A DNA stretch of 64,000 nt from Methanoregula boonei 6A8 (GTDB lineage: Archaea; Halobacteriota; Methanomicrobia; Methanomicrobiales; Methanospirillaceae), in NCBI RefSeq assembly GCF_000017625.1, contig NC_009712.1:2170001-2234000 (forward strand). The letters run 5' to 3'. Below are positions 26,176 through 34,711 of this stretch, piece after piece. The stretch's first letter is position 1. Each line of letters begins with the position of its first letter. The translations under genes were made by a program, and so were the position numbers. The notes under the pieces were generated by a model. That model searched no databases, was not told the origin of the DNA, and worked only from the letters and a program-made list of their open reading frames with translations.

Positions 26176-27008
26176 CGTGCCGGTCCCGCAGGAGTCTGCC
26201 TGACGGCAGAGGGGAGCACCTCATCCATACTTCCGGTGCGGTACCCCTCGAGATCGAGGGTGACATAGGAGAAACCAAGCCCGTGAAGGGTCTTTGTCAC
26301 GTCTGCCTGCATATCCAGTACTGCATTCATCTCTGATTTGGGTACTTCGATGCGGGCAATCTTCCCGTGGATGCGGATGCGCACCTGGCGAAATCCGTTC
26401 CGGTGCAGGAACGCCTCGGCTTCCTCGATCATGTGGAGTTTCTCCCCGGTTATCTCATCGCCATAGGGAAAGCGGGAGGACAGGCAGGCCGCCGAGGGTT
26501 TGTCCCAGAACACCATGCCTTCATTCCGGGCAATCTCGCGAATCTCGTTTTTGGAAATGCCAGCTTCAAGGAACGGGTGGACAACTCCTTCCTCGGTGCT
26601 GGCAACAAGGCCCGGCCGGTGCTCCCCGGTATCTGAGACATTGATACCATCGGCAACGCAGGCAAATCCCAGTTCCCGCGCCCGCCATTTGAGCACGGCA
26701 GCCGAATTCTTCTTGCACCAGTAACAGCGTTCGGCAGGGTTCTTCGTGAACCGTTCATCATCCATCACCTTTACAGGGAGGATCTCAAGGTCAAGCTGGT
26801 ACTTTTGTGCAATGAGCCGCGCCTCCTCAATTGCTTCCCGGGGCACCACCGGGCTGTCAAGAAGAACGCAGCGGCTCCTCTCCCCGAGTACCTTCTGTGC
26901 AAGGACTGCAAGCAGGCTGCTGTCCACCCCGCCGGAAAAAGCAACGAGCATAGAGCCCCGCCCCACTATCTGATCACAAAGACGCTGACGCCGCTCATCA
27001 GTACTCAT
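26172..27008 (-). CDS. LarE-like ATP-dependent sulfur transferase
   Basis: A 278-residue PP-loop protein with the pyrophosphatase motif SGGVDSS (25-31). Cysteines sit at C95 and C98 (ERCYWCKK) and C175 (PSAACLSSRF). In lactate racemase maturation LarE gives sulfur to the nickel-pincer cofactor; single-cysteine forms sacrifice the residue equivalent to C175, while three-cysteine forms are reported to bind an FeS cluster and act catalytically. The three positions here predict the cluster type. No larB or larC is seen in the window, so the acceptor may differ. It is coupled to fdhD. Confidence 0.85.
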   Translation of the reverse strand: MSTDERRQRLCDQIVGRGSMLVAFSGGVDSSLLAVLAQKVLGERSRCVLLDSPVVPREAIEEARLIAQKYQLDLEILPVKVMDDERFTKNPAERCYWCKKNSAAVLKWRARELGFACVADGINVSDTGEHRPGLVASTEEGVVHPFLEAGISKNEIREIARNEGMVFWDKPSAACLSSRFPYGDEITGEKLHMIEEAEAFLHRNGFRQVRIRIHGKIARIEVPKSEMNAVLDMQADVTKTLHGLGFSYVTLDLEGYRTGSMDEVLPSAVRQTPAGPAR

Positions 27009-27053
27009 TACAAACCCGCCTTTTTGGATCCCTTGATTTGACTCATCCGGGAA

Positions 27054-27401
27054 TCAGCTGCCGCACCGGGGATTTTTTGGGGAAGTGTTACCCCCGCCAC
27101 ACTGATATTCCTCGCCTTCACGCAGCTGGTGGCAGATATCGCAGGTGCGCTGCACGAGATTCACCTCTTTACCCTCTTTTAAATCCCGGGCCAGCTGCTC
27201 TATCGAAAGCTTCACATCATTCTCGAACTCAATGCGGTAACCTCGTTTCCCTGAGAGGTACTGGGAAACCGCAGAGGGGGCAATAGCAAGCATGCGGGCC
27301 GCCTCCACCTGGGATACACCGCACTTTACCAGCTCCACTGCGATGGCGGCACGGATTGCCGGCAATACATCCCATACGATCTTCTGGCAGGGGGCTTCCA
27401 T
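27054..27401 (-). CDS. HTH regulator with C-terminal cysteine cluster
   Basis: A 115-residue protein. A lambda-repressor-like helix-turn-helix spans residues ~25-55 (VSQVEAARMLAIAPSAVSQY). The C-terminus carries C87, C90, C101 and C113 (TCDIC, YQCGG, PRCGS), a likely FeS or zinc site. Divergence from the nifS-iscU operon and repeated ATCACAATTG half-sites between the two suggest it autoregulates and controls FeS/sulfur genes in response to cluster or metal state, as IscR does in bacteria by analogy only. Confidence 0.85.
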   Translation of the reverse strand: MEAPCQKIVWDVLPAIRAAIAVELVKCGVSQVEAARMLAIAPSAVSQYLSGKRGYRIEFENDVKLSIEQLARDLKEGKEVNLVQRTCDICHQLREGEEYQCGGGNTSPKNPRCGS

Positions 27402-27490
27402 TATATCACAATCTTTAAGTTATCACAATTGTTACATAATCAATTGTATTCACAATTGTGAATTTGTTGTGAGGCCATAAATATATTCCC
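27402..27490. promoter_or_regulatory. multi-site operator region between the HTH and nifS genes
   Basis: ATCACAAT occurs at 27405-27412 and 27422-27429. A perfect 14-bp palindrome TTCACAATTGTGAA lies at 27449-27462, and the inverted half GTTGTGAG at 27466-27473. Spacing of about 17 then 27 bases indicates several binding sites for a dimer. TATA-like CATAAATATATT at 27476-27487 follows. The sites cover the promoter of the HTH gene, so autoregulation is likely. Confidence 0.6.
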
Positions 27491-27524
27491 GCGGACATCC
27501 CGCCCACGGAGCATCCGGATGGGG

Positions 27525-27534
27525 TATAAATATC
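27525..27534 (+). promoter_or_regulatory. probable TATA box of the nifS operon
   Basis: TATAAATATC gives a predicted start near 27555 and a leader of about 90 bases before the ATG at 27644. A short hairpin, ACTAC with GTAGT, lies at 27538-27552 at the predicted transcript start. Confidence 0.45.
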
Positions 27535-27643
27535 AATACTACCGATAGTAGTGAAAACCTGTTGCCAGCAACAAAAGGATAATCAGACGAAACGCGCACA
27601 TATTCACTCAATTACTCACTTAAAAACGACGAGGTTCAAGAGC

Positions 27644-28840
27644 ATGGGAGAACAGCGTATAATCTACATGGATCATTCCGCGACAACGTATACAAAAGAA
27701 AATGTTGTTGAGGCAATGCTTCCCTACTTTACCCGGCACTTTGGAAATCCTTCGTCCATCTATGGTATCGCCCGCTATACAAAGCAGGCCATAGACACGG
27801 CCCGGGCCCAGGTGGCAAAGGCAATCGGGGCAGAGCCCGATGAGATCTACTTTACTTCGGGAGGCAGCGAATCCGACAACTGGGCAATAAAAGGTGTTGC
27901 ATACGCCAACCGGAAACGGGGTAACCATATTATTACCACAAAGATCGAGCACCATGCGGTCATTCATACCTGCCAGTTCCTTGAAAAAGAGGGATTTGCG
28001 GTCACCTACCTCCCGGTGGACAAGTATGGGCGTGTCGATCCGGCAGAACTTGAAAAAGCGATCACCGACAAAACGATCCTTGTCTCGATCATGTATGCGA
28101 ACAACGAGATCGGTACGATCGAACCCATCCGGGAGCTCGCGGCAATAGCACAGAAGCATAAGATATACTTCCATACCGATGCAGTGCAGGCAATCGGGAA
28201 TGTCCCTATCAATGTCAGGAACGAAAAGATCGATCTGCTCTCCCTTTCCGCCCATAAATTCTACGGGCCCAAGGGCGTCGGCGCCCTCTATATCCGGAAT
28301 GGTGTCCGGCTCGATAACCTGATCCATGGCGGCGGGCAGGAAAAGAAGAGACGGGCCGGCACGGAGAATATTGCGGGAATTGTCGGATGCGGGAAGGCAA
28401 TAGAGCTTGCCACTGCCGATATTGAGGGGCATAATGTACGGATTCGTGCGCTGCGCGATCGGCTCCTCAAGGGGATCCTTGAGAGGATTCCCCATGCATA
28501 CCTCAACGGCCACCCCACAGAGCGGCTGCCGGGGAACATCAATATCAGTTTTGAGTTCATCGAAGGGGAATCCATGCTCCTGTGGCTGGACGACGAGGGG
28601 ATCTGTGCCTCGACCGGGAGCGCCTGTACCTCCGGCTCACTCGAACCCTCGCATGTGCTTCTTGCCACAGGTCTTCCCGTTGAGATCTCGCACGGCTCTC
28701 TCCGGCTGACCCTTGGTGATGTTAATACAGAGCAGGATGTGGATACTGTGCTTGAGGTACTGCCAAAAGTGGTATCCCGTCTGAGGGAGATGTCTCCCTT
28801 GTACCAGTCTGCAGGAAAGAAAGGAGGGTGTAATGTATAG
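27644..28840 (+). CDS. nifS: cysteine desulfurase NifS/IscS type
   Basis: A 398-residue PLP enzyme that takes sulfur from cysteine as a persulfide for FeS assembly and other acceptors. IYMDHSATT opens the fold, TKIEHHAVIHTCQFLE is the cofactor-stacking His region, SLSAHKFYGPKG holds the PLP lysine and CASTGSACTSGSLEPSH carries the catalytic loop cysteine. The frame is open to a GTG at 27551, but the extra 31 residues match nothing in the family, so the ATG at 27644 was chosen. Its stop overlaps the iscU start by eight bases. Confidence 0.94.
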   Translation: MGEQRIIYMDHSATTYTKENVVEAMLPYFTRHFGNPSSIYGIARYTKQAIDTARAQVAKAIGAEPDEIYFTSGGSESDNWAIKGVAYANRKRGNHIITTKIEHHAVIHTCQFLEKEGFAVTYLPVDKYGRVDPAELEKAITDKTILVSIMYANNEIGTIEPIRELAAIAQKHKIYFHTDAVQAIGNVPINVRNEKIDLLSLSAHKFYGPKGVGALYIRNGVRLDNLIHGGGQEKKRRAGTENIAGIVGCGKAIELATADIEGHNVRIRALRDRLLKGILERIPHAYLNGHPTERLPGNINISFEFIEGESMLLWLDDEGICASTGSACTSGSLEPSHVLLATGLPVEISHGSLRLTLGDVNTEQDVDTVLEVLPKVVSRLREMSPLYQSAGKKGGCNV

Positions 28841-29267
28841 CGAAACCGTAATGGATCATTTCAAGAATCCGCGCAATGTCGGAGAGATTGAGAATCCCGA
28901 TGGTGTCGGGGAGGTCGGGAACCCGGTCTGCGGCGACATCATGAAGATCTTCTTAAAGATCGAGAACAACATCGTTGTCGACGCGAAGTTCAAGACCTTT
29001 GGCTGCGGGGCGGCAATTGCATCGAGCAGCATGGCAACAGAGCTTGTCCGGGGAAAAACTCTTGAGGAGGCATGGCAGCTCTCCAACAAGGCCGTTGCCG
29101 AGGCGCTTAACGGCCTGCCACCGATCAAGATGCACTGTTCGGTGCTCGCGGAGGAGGGCATTCATAAAGCAATCAACGATTATCGTGTCAAACATGGTCT
29201 CGAACCCTGGCAGGAAACCTCTTCTCATGCCCATGAGCATGAGGAAGGAATCGAGTGCCAGCACTAG
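28833..29267 (+). CDS. iscU: FeS cluster scaffold protein IscU/NifU N-terminal type
   Basis: A 144-residue scaffold with the three ligand cysteines in NPVCGD (C33), FGCGAA (C58) and MHCSVLAEE (C102), and an Asp in the CGD motif. It builds 2Fe-2S or 4Fe-4S clusters with NifS. The tail (~125-144) is His/Glu rich (SSHAHEHEEG), which is unusual and may bind metal. It overlaps nifS and is 43 bases from the hesA-like gene, forming one operon. Confidence 0.94.
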   Translation: MYSETVMDHFKNPRNVGEIENPDGVGEVGNPVCGDIMKIFLKIENNIVVDAKFKTFGCGAAIASSSMATELVRGKTLEEAWQLSNKAVAEALNGLPPIKMHCSVLAEEGIHKAINDYRVKHGLEPWQETSSHAHEHEEGIECQH

Positions 29268-29310
29268 CATGGCGGCATCACTGCATCCACGCCGCCGGAC
29301 CGGGTGAAGA

Positions 29311-30087
29311 ATGCTCTCGGCCCGCGAGCGCGAACGGTATAAACGCCAGCTGATACTCTTTGGCGATGAAGGCCAGGAACGGCTCAAAAAAGCCCATATC
29401 TTCATTGCCGGGGCCGGAGGACTGGGCTCGCCGGTCTCCATCTATCTTGCGGTGGCAGGGGTCGGGACCCTCACCGTGGTGGACAAGGATGTGGTCGACC
29501 AGACCAACCTCAACCGCCAGATCCTGCACTATGACAAGGATATAGGAAAAAAGAAGACGGAATCCGCTGAAGAGAAGCTCATAGCCTGGAACCCGGATAT
29601 CACCATCCGCGTGATCGATACCACCATCGATGCGGGGAATGTAGGGAAGCTGATCGGGCGTGCCGATGGGATTGTCGATGCGATGGACAACTACCCGACA
29701 CGGTATCTCCTCAACGATACTGCTCACACAAAAAAGATCCCGTTCTTCCATGGAGCAATCCGGGGATTCTATGGCCAGGCCACAACGATTATTCCCGAAA
29801 AAACTGCCTGCCTGCGCTGTATCTTTCCCTGTGCCCCGCCCCAGGAAGTGTTTCCTGTTGTGGGAGTAACACCGGGCGTGATCGGTACCATCCAGGCAAC
29901 CGAGGTCCTCAAGTATCTCCTTGGAACCGGGGACCTGCTGGCAAACCGCCTGTTGATCTGGGACGGGATGGCCATGCATACAGAGGAGATCAGGGTTGAA
30001 CAAAACCCGGCCTGCCCCACCTGTGGAGCGAAGGTCAATCCACCTGAAACGAAAAGATCACAAAAGAGGGAAAAAAATGACAATTAA
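29311..30087 (+). CDS. MoeB/ThiF/HesA-type E1-like adenylyltransferase
   Basis: A 258-residue enzyme that adenylates the C-terminal glycine of a ubiquitin-like sulfur carrier. The nucleotide-binding loop is IFIAGAGGLGSPVS (31-44), followed by VVDKDVVDQTNLNRQI. Zinc cysteines are CLRC (around 170) and CPTC near the C-terminus. The moaD-like gene starts inside its last codons, so its substrate is very probably that MoaD, although the ThiS-like protein at 24267 could also be a client. Confidence 0.92.
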   Translation: MLSARERERYKRQLILFGDEGQERLKKAHIFIAGAGGLGSPVSIYLAVAGVGTLTVVDKDVVDQTNLNRQILHYDKDIGKKKTESAEEKLIAWNPDITIRVIDTTIDAGNVGKLIGRADGIVDAMDNYPTRYLLNDTAHTKKIPFFHGAIRGFYGQATTIIPEKTACLRCIFPCAPPQEVFPVVGVTPGVIGTIQATEVLKYLLGTGDLLANRLLIWDGMAMHTEEIRVEQNPACPTCGAKVNPPETKRSQKREKNDN

Positions 30088-30355
30088 GGTACGGTTTTTT
30101 GCCCGGTTCCGCGAGCTGCTCGGGACCGATATCATAGTCACCTCACAGGAAGGAACGCACCTCCTTACGGTAGTGAAAAAGATAGCAGAAAAAAGCCAGG
30201 ATGGGTATGATGCCATCTTCGATGCGAAGGGCGACTTCCGGGAATTTGTCATCGTAATGCAGAACGGCAGACGCGTGGAGACTGCCACTGCCGCCTCAAC
30301 CCCCGTCACTGACGGCGACGAGATCGCGGTATTTCCCCCGGTTGCGGGCGGGTAG
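30077..30355 (+). CDS. moaD: MoaD-like molybdopterin synthase small subunit
   Basis: A 92-residue beta-grasp protein with VRFFARFRELLG at the start and the functional C-terminus PPVAGG. As a thiocarboxylate it donates sulfur to precursor Z during molybdopterin synthesis. The ATG at 30077 overlaps the end of the E1-like gene; moaE follows 16 bases after the stop. Confidence 0.92.
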   Translation: MTIKVRFFARFRELLGTDIIVTSQEGTHLLTVVKKIAEKSQDGYDAIFDAKGDFREFVIVMQNGRRVETATAASTPVTDGDEIAVFPPVAGG

Positions 30356-30371
30356 GCAGAGGAGGGCCGAT

Positions 30372-30794
30372 ATGATCGCGATCCAGACCGGCGATGTGGA
30401 TATCGGGGCACTGATCACCGGCGCCAAAAAGAAAGGGACCGGGGCAATTGTTGTCTTTGACGGGGTTGTCCGCGATGACGATATCAGGGAAATAGAACTG
30501 GAAGCATACGAAGAAGTTGCCGTTCCCGAACTGGAGAAGATTGCCGCAGAGGCACAGGCAGCCTACCACCTTCTTTCCATTGACATCATTCACCGGATCG
30601 GCCGCCTTGCCATTGGCGAGAATATCCTGGTTATTGTGGTGAGCGCAGGTCATCGTAAACAGGCATACGAGGGCTCGCGGTTTATTATCGAGGCCATCAA
30701 AGCCGGCGTCCCGATCTGGAAAAAGGAGCTCTCCCGCAATGGCGATCGCTGGGTACCCGGGGAGCACTCGCACGGGCAGAGACCAAAAGACTGA
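30372..30794 (+). CDS. moaE: molybdopterin synthase large subunit
   Basis: A 140-residue MoaE. IVVFDGVVRDDD and LELEAYEEVAVPELEKI are the N-terminal half, then IIHRIGRLAIGENILVIVV, HRKQAYEG and the catalytic lysine loop VPIWKKEL. It works with MoaD to insert the dithiolene sulfurs of molybdopterin, which agrees with FdhD and a MOT1-type transporter elsewhere in the window: the cell uses a Mo/W pterin enzyme such as formate or formylmethanofuran dehydrogenase. It is the last gene of the nifS operon. Confidence 0.94.
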   Translation: MIAIQTGDVDIGALITGAKKKGTGAIVVFDGVVRDDDIREIELEAYEEVAVPELEKIAAEAQAAYHLLSIDIIHRIGRLAIGENILVIVVSAGHRKQAYEGSRFIIEAIKAGVPIWKKELSRNGDRWVPGEHSHGQRPKD

Positions 30795-30824
30795 GCCATC
30801 CTTTGCCTTATACCCTGTTTATGT

Positions 30825-31061
30825 TCAGGCCACTTTCTTTTCTGTGAGTTTCCGGTACATCTCCTCGCCCACGCATTCACGTGCGTGTTTACACCACTGC
30901 ACGCACGATGCAATATCGTTGTAAATCTCAAACCCGCATTTACTGCATTTCACAGAGACATCATTAGAGAAGATTTCGACTTCCTCTCCACATTGCGGGC
31001 ACTTCTTAATGGCAAGCGTCGGTGTCCGTATATTCGCTGCGCCGGGACAGTGGTCGTACAT
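30825..31061 (-). CDS. small zinc-ribbon protein
   Basis: A 78-residue protein with a treble-clef-like ribbon: CPQCGEEVEIF then CSKCGFEIY, followed by CVQWCKHARECVG with three further cysteines. The second group resembles the Cys-rich tail of small methanogen proteins with an additional metal or FeS site. The function is unknown. It ends 30 bases after moaE on the opposite strand, so it is convergent with the sulfur operon. The actual start could be a little further in, near the second third of the first 20 residues. Confidence 0.75.
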   Translation of the reverse strand: MYDHCPGAANIRTPTLAIKKCPQCGEEVEIFSNDVSVKCSKCGFEIYNDIASCVQWCKHARECVGEEMYRKLTEKKVA

Positions 31062-31205
31062 GGCTCACTTCTCTGGGATATGTTGTTTTCCCAGCTCATG
31101 AACCGGACGGATCAGGACGAGTGTCTAGGAAAACTCAGGGATCGGAAAGGATCCACCTCAGTGCATCAGGGAATCACCAACAAAAACACACAGGGCTGTT
31201 GAGGC

Positions 31206-32750
31206 ATGGGTCATCCAAAGATGTATGAGTGCCTGCGGCAAAGATTCCGGCAGATCATGGCCGCAAAACAGTTTCTTTCAACAGTAAAATACGTGGCCGG
31301 CACAAAACCGGTCTTTTTGCTTTCCGAGATTGCGGCCTATCTCGATGATCCACTCACGGTCGGGCAGATGTATGCCGCGCTCCAGCCGCATCTTGCCGGC
31401 TTCGGGCTTTCCGCACTAAAGACCGGTGAAGATTATACAATCTCGCGGCCGCAACAATCCCCCCTCTATACCTTGAATACTGCCGAGGAAAAACGCCTTG
31501 CCGCATACCTCTCCCTTGGCTCCATGCCCTCCGTTCTTGAAGATGCCATTGAACAGTATATCACCCGCAAAACCGGTAAGGACTGGTCTGATCCGATCAT
31601 CCTCGAACGGCTCCGCCATGCGATTGTCGCCCAGAAGGACGATTACTGGAAACCTGCAGACAAACGGTCACTCCAGTACACGAAAGGCTATGCCGTGCTC
31701 GGCTACCTGGCGTACCATTTCCCGGTCTATTTCATGCAGGCCCGGTACCTCTTCGCGCAGCTTGCCCGCGACGGCCTGCTCAAACGGGATATGACTGTCC
31801 TTGATCTCGGCACCGGGCCGGGAGTCATGCCGCTTGCCCTTGAGGATTTCTGGAGGTGTCTAGATAACGCCAGGGCGACCGTCTCCTCGATCGAACGTTC
31901 AAAAGAAAACATCGAGGCGTTTGGCGCTCTTGCCCGGAGCATTGCCACACCGGATCCCCAGGTAACGATAGAGCCCCCAAAGGAAGCGGATATAACCTCT
32001 CCCGGGGATGTGCTGCTTCCCGACCGTATAGACTTGATGATCTTTTCCAACGTGCTCAACGAACTGGCCGGCCTTCCCCTTGCAAAGAGAGCAGATCTGG
32101 TCATGACCTATGCAGAGCGGCTCGCACCCGATGGGACAATCCTCATTATCGAGCCGGCTGAGGAGGTGACCTCAACCGGTTTGCGGGCCATGTCCCTTGC
32201 GTTAAAGAAAAGGGGCCTCTCGATCTATGCGCCCTGCACGTTTGTCTGGGGGACGAACTGTACGCCGGACCGGTGCTGGAGTTTCCAGACTGCACCTTCC
32301 ATCCGGCCCACCCGGATCATGAATACGCTGGCGTCATGTAATGAGCCGTTCCGGTACGTGAACACTGATATCAAGTACAGTTACGTGATGCTGCGCAAAG
32401 ACGGGAAGGTTCGCACTTCCTGCAACATCCCAAAGGAAATGAAAGCCCTGCGGTTGTCCAAGGTACACCTGAACGTGGGAAAACGGATCACGGTGGTTGC
32501 GGCGAAGATGTCCGAGGATCTTGGCGACAAGGAGACCCATATATTCAGGCTCTGCGATGGTTCGGCGGAAAAACCGGTGTACGCCATGCTGCCCGCGTTT
32601 CATATTATGCCGTCTAACCGTGAGCTGGGGATTGCACCGTACGGAACGATACTTGAAATCCGAAACGTGCTGGTGCGGTATAACCCGGATCACGACGCGT
32701 ATAACCTGTTCGTGAGCAGGGATACTATGGTCATACCCTTAGTTAAATAG
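31206..32750 (+). CDS. Rsm22-like ribosomal RNA methyltransferase
   Basis: A 514-residue SAM-dependent enzyme. Residues ~1-190 are a helical, winged-helix-like domain; the methyltransferase fold begins at LDLGTGPGVMPLAL (motif I) with LMIFSNVLNELAG as motif IV region and TILIIEPAEE. After it comes APCTFVWGTNCTPDRCWSF with three cysteines, the metal/FeS-binding signature of the mitochondrial small-subunit Rsm22 family, and a C-terminal OB-like region. The role in ribosome assembly is from the family; the exact target base is not established here. Confidence 0.88.
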   Translation: MGHPKMYECLRQRFRQIMAAKQFLSTVKYVAGTKPVFLLSEIAAYLDDPLTVGQMYAALQPHLAGFGLSALKTGEDYTISRPQQSPLYTLNTAEEKRLAAYLSLGSMPSVLEDAIEQYITRKTGKDWSDPIILERLRHAIVAQKDDYWKPADKRSLQYTKGYAVLGYLAYHFPVYFMQARYLFAQLARDGLLKRDMTVLDLGTGPGVMPLALEDFWRCLDNARATVSSIERSKENIEAFGALARSIATPDPQVTIEPPKEADITSPGDVLLPDRIDLMIFSNVLNELAGLPLAKRADLVMTYAERLAPDGTILIIEPAEEVTSTGLRAMSLALKKRGLSIYAPCTFVWGTNCTPDRCWSFQTAPSIRPTRIMNTLASCNEPFRYVNTDIKYSYVMLRKDGKVRTSCNIPKEMKALRLSKVHLNVGKRITVVAAKMSEDLGDKETHIFRLCDGSAEKPVYAMLPAFHIMPSNRELGIAPYGTILEIRNVLVRYNPDHDAYNLFVSRDTMVIPLVK

Positions 32751-32767
32751 TGAGATGTATTCAGGGA

Positions 32768-34711
32768 TCAGGATAGGGAATACCCGGTCGCTCCACCGGT
32801 ATAGTAAATAGTCGCCATGGGTCCGAGATTAATTCCACCTGAACCCATCCCCAGATTATAAACTGTGATCGGGGTAGAACTGACCGCATTGCATATCACG
32901 CATGCACCATTTGCATCGAATTCGGTTTGTGCAGATTGAGAGGGGACATTCAACGTAAGTGTCGATGTGAATGAACTGTAGCTGCCAATATATATTTGGG
33001 AAATCGTAGACTGGCCATAATCAACCCCGTTGATGGTCAGGTCAACATTATTGAGATAAAATGCACTGATTTGACTTGATGTGACATATATTGTTGGCAC
33101 GTTAGTCCCTTGCGTGGTTGATTCTAATGTCAGTCGGACAACATCGCCATTATTAAAAGTATGCTGAGTGCCTCCATAGGTTATCGTGTAATAACTTCCC
33201 GTTACTGTGAACTGGATATATCCTCCACTCAGCAGATACCCCGGTTTCCCCGGGTAATTATTAGCATTCACGAGAACTGAGGATGCCGGGACGACATTAC
33301 TGGTGACCGTAAATCCAGAGGAGAGTGTTGCGGTCTGTCCATCCGGATTTGTCATCACTACATTCCAAGCGCCGGTTGCTGCTCCGGCAAGACTAAATGT
33401 ACAGGTGATCTGCGTTGATGACACCACATTCACGCTGGTCGCCGTAATCGTGTTTGATCCCATCGTCAGCTGGACAACGGTGGTCCCGCTGACACTGAAG
33501 TTTGTTCCTGCAAGATTGGTGATGCTTACCGATGTACCGGTTACCCCGCTGCTTGGCGTAATACCTGATAGTGTCGGCGCATTGAGCGCAAATGATGCTA
33601 CAATGGTGTGGCTTGTTACCACATTTGAAAATGTATAGGTGGATATGGTTCCATTCGAGACCCCATCGATCAGGACATTGGAAATATGGTATCCTGAATT
33701 TGCGGTAATGCTGAATGTCTGGCTTGCACCATACTGAACGCTTACCGCACCCAATGGGGAAATGGTGCCTCCCGACCCTGATACTGACGAAGTGATAATC
33801 TGTACAGTATTGGCAGCAAACGATGCGATGATCGTGTGGTTTGAGGCGACGCTGGTGAACGGATAACTGGATACAGCACCTACGGAGCTTCCATCAATAG
33901 AAACGTCGGAGATGTGGTACCCTGAATTTGCCGTAATGGTGAATGTCTGGCTCCCGCCATAATTGACACTGATCGATCCATTCGGGGATATCATTCCTCC
34001 CGTAGTAGCATTGGTAGCACTGATCACGTAGGTGGTAAGCGCAAATGACGCCACAATGGTATGATTTGCAACTACATTTGAGAATGTGTATGACGACTGA
34101 GGACCAATTGAGGTTCCATCGATCAAGACATTGGCGACAGAATATCCGGAATTTACGGTAATGCTGAATGTCTGACTGGAGCCATAGGTGACATTAACCG
34201 ATCCGCTCGGGGAAATAGTGCCGCCAGTTCCCGAAACAGATGATGTAATAGTGGAGGACGTTCCCGGTACCGGCGAAGTCGTTGCTGTCACTGTTGCCGT
34301 CGTCAGCGGTCCTGTCCCGAAATACGCCGATGTCAAGACCACTCCCGTGGAGCTATATCCGGTATATACGATCACCACACTTGACGGGGGAGTTGTCCCG
34401 GGTTTTGTATAGGTAAGCGTATTACCGATCGACCATGTGGATGGCAGGTTAATGCTGGAGGTAACGTCTGCCCCATCGACAAGAATCCGGTAGGTCCCGT
34501 TCTGGAGCGGATCCCCACCGTTGTGCTTGATATATACAATCTGGCTCTGGTTTGAGATGAGGGCACTTACCGCAGGGATCTTCTGCGCCTGGGGCTGAGA
34601 GAAGACAGCGACGGCAATAATCGATGCTGCGAGGACGACTATCGATATTAATAATACCGTTCCGATGATCTCGGAGACGGCAGAATCCTGTTTCCGGCAC
34701 GGACGCATCAT
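32768..34711 (-). CDS. type IV pilin-like surface protein with three InlB-type repeats and an IPT domain
   Basis: A 647-residue exported protein. The class III signal is QDSAVSEIIGTVLLISIVV, cleaved near A11-V12. After a ~100-residue pilin-like domain come three repeats (residues ~154-223, 229-298, 304-373) with a period of 75-76, each of the form GGTISP...YG-SQTF-I--NSGY, then SYTFSNV--HTIVASF. An IPT/TIG domain follows (~379-475), then a ~170-residue C-terminal beta domain. Many NxS/T sequons suggest glycosylation. It overlaps the upstream pilin gene by four bases. It is clearly AT-richer than its neighbours. Confidence 0.85.
   Translation of the reverse strand: MMRPCRKQDSAVSEIIGTVLLISIVVLAASIIAVAVFSQPQAQKIPAVSALISNQSQIVYIKHNGGDPLQNGTYRILVDGADVTSSINLPSTWSIGNTLTYTKPGTTPPSSVVIVYTGYSSTGVVLTSAYFGTGPLTTATVTATTSPVPGTSSTITSSVSGTGGTISPSGSVNVTYGSSQTFSITVNSGYSVANVLIDGTSIGPQSSYTFSNVVANHTIVASFALTTYVISATNATTGGMISPNGSISVNYGGSQTFTITANSGYHISDVSIDGSSVGAVSSYPFTSVASNHTIIASFAANTVQIITSSVSGSGGTISPLGAVSVQYGASQTFSITANSGYHISNVLIDGVSNGTISTYTFSNVVTSHTIVASFALNAPTLSGITPSSGVTGTSVSITNLAGTNFSVSGTTVVQLTMGSNTITATSVNVVSSTQITCTFSLAGAATGAWNVVMTNPDGQTATLSSGFTVTSNVVPASSVLVNANNYPGKPGYLLSGGYIQFTVTGSYYTITYGGTQHTFNNGDVVRLTLESTTQGTNVPTIYVTSSQISAFYLNNVDLTINGVDYGQSTISQIYIGSYSSFTSTLTLNVPSQSAQTEFDANGACVICNAVSSTPITVYNLGMGSGGINLGPMATIYYTGGATGYSLS
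33593..34252 (-). repeat. three tandem coding repeats within the pilin-like protein
   Basis: The DNA encodes three tandem copies of about 225-228 bp. They differ at many synonymous sites but keep the same peptide pattern, so the repeat is old and under protein-level selection rather than a recent duplication. Confidence 0.75.

Noticed and set aside
27551-27643. GTG at 27551 as the start of nifS
   Set aside because: It would fit a leaderless transcript from the TATA box at 27525, but the extra 31 residues are not part of the family and the ATG at 27644 gives the normal N-terminus.
27620-28513. A 297-codon minus-strand frame
   Set aside because: It is antisense to nifS and has no recognisable domain.
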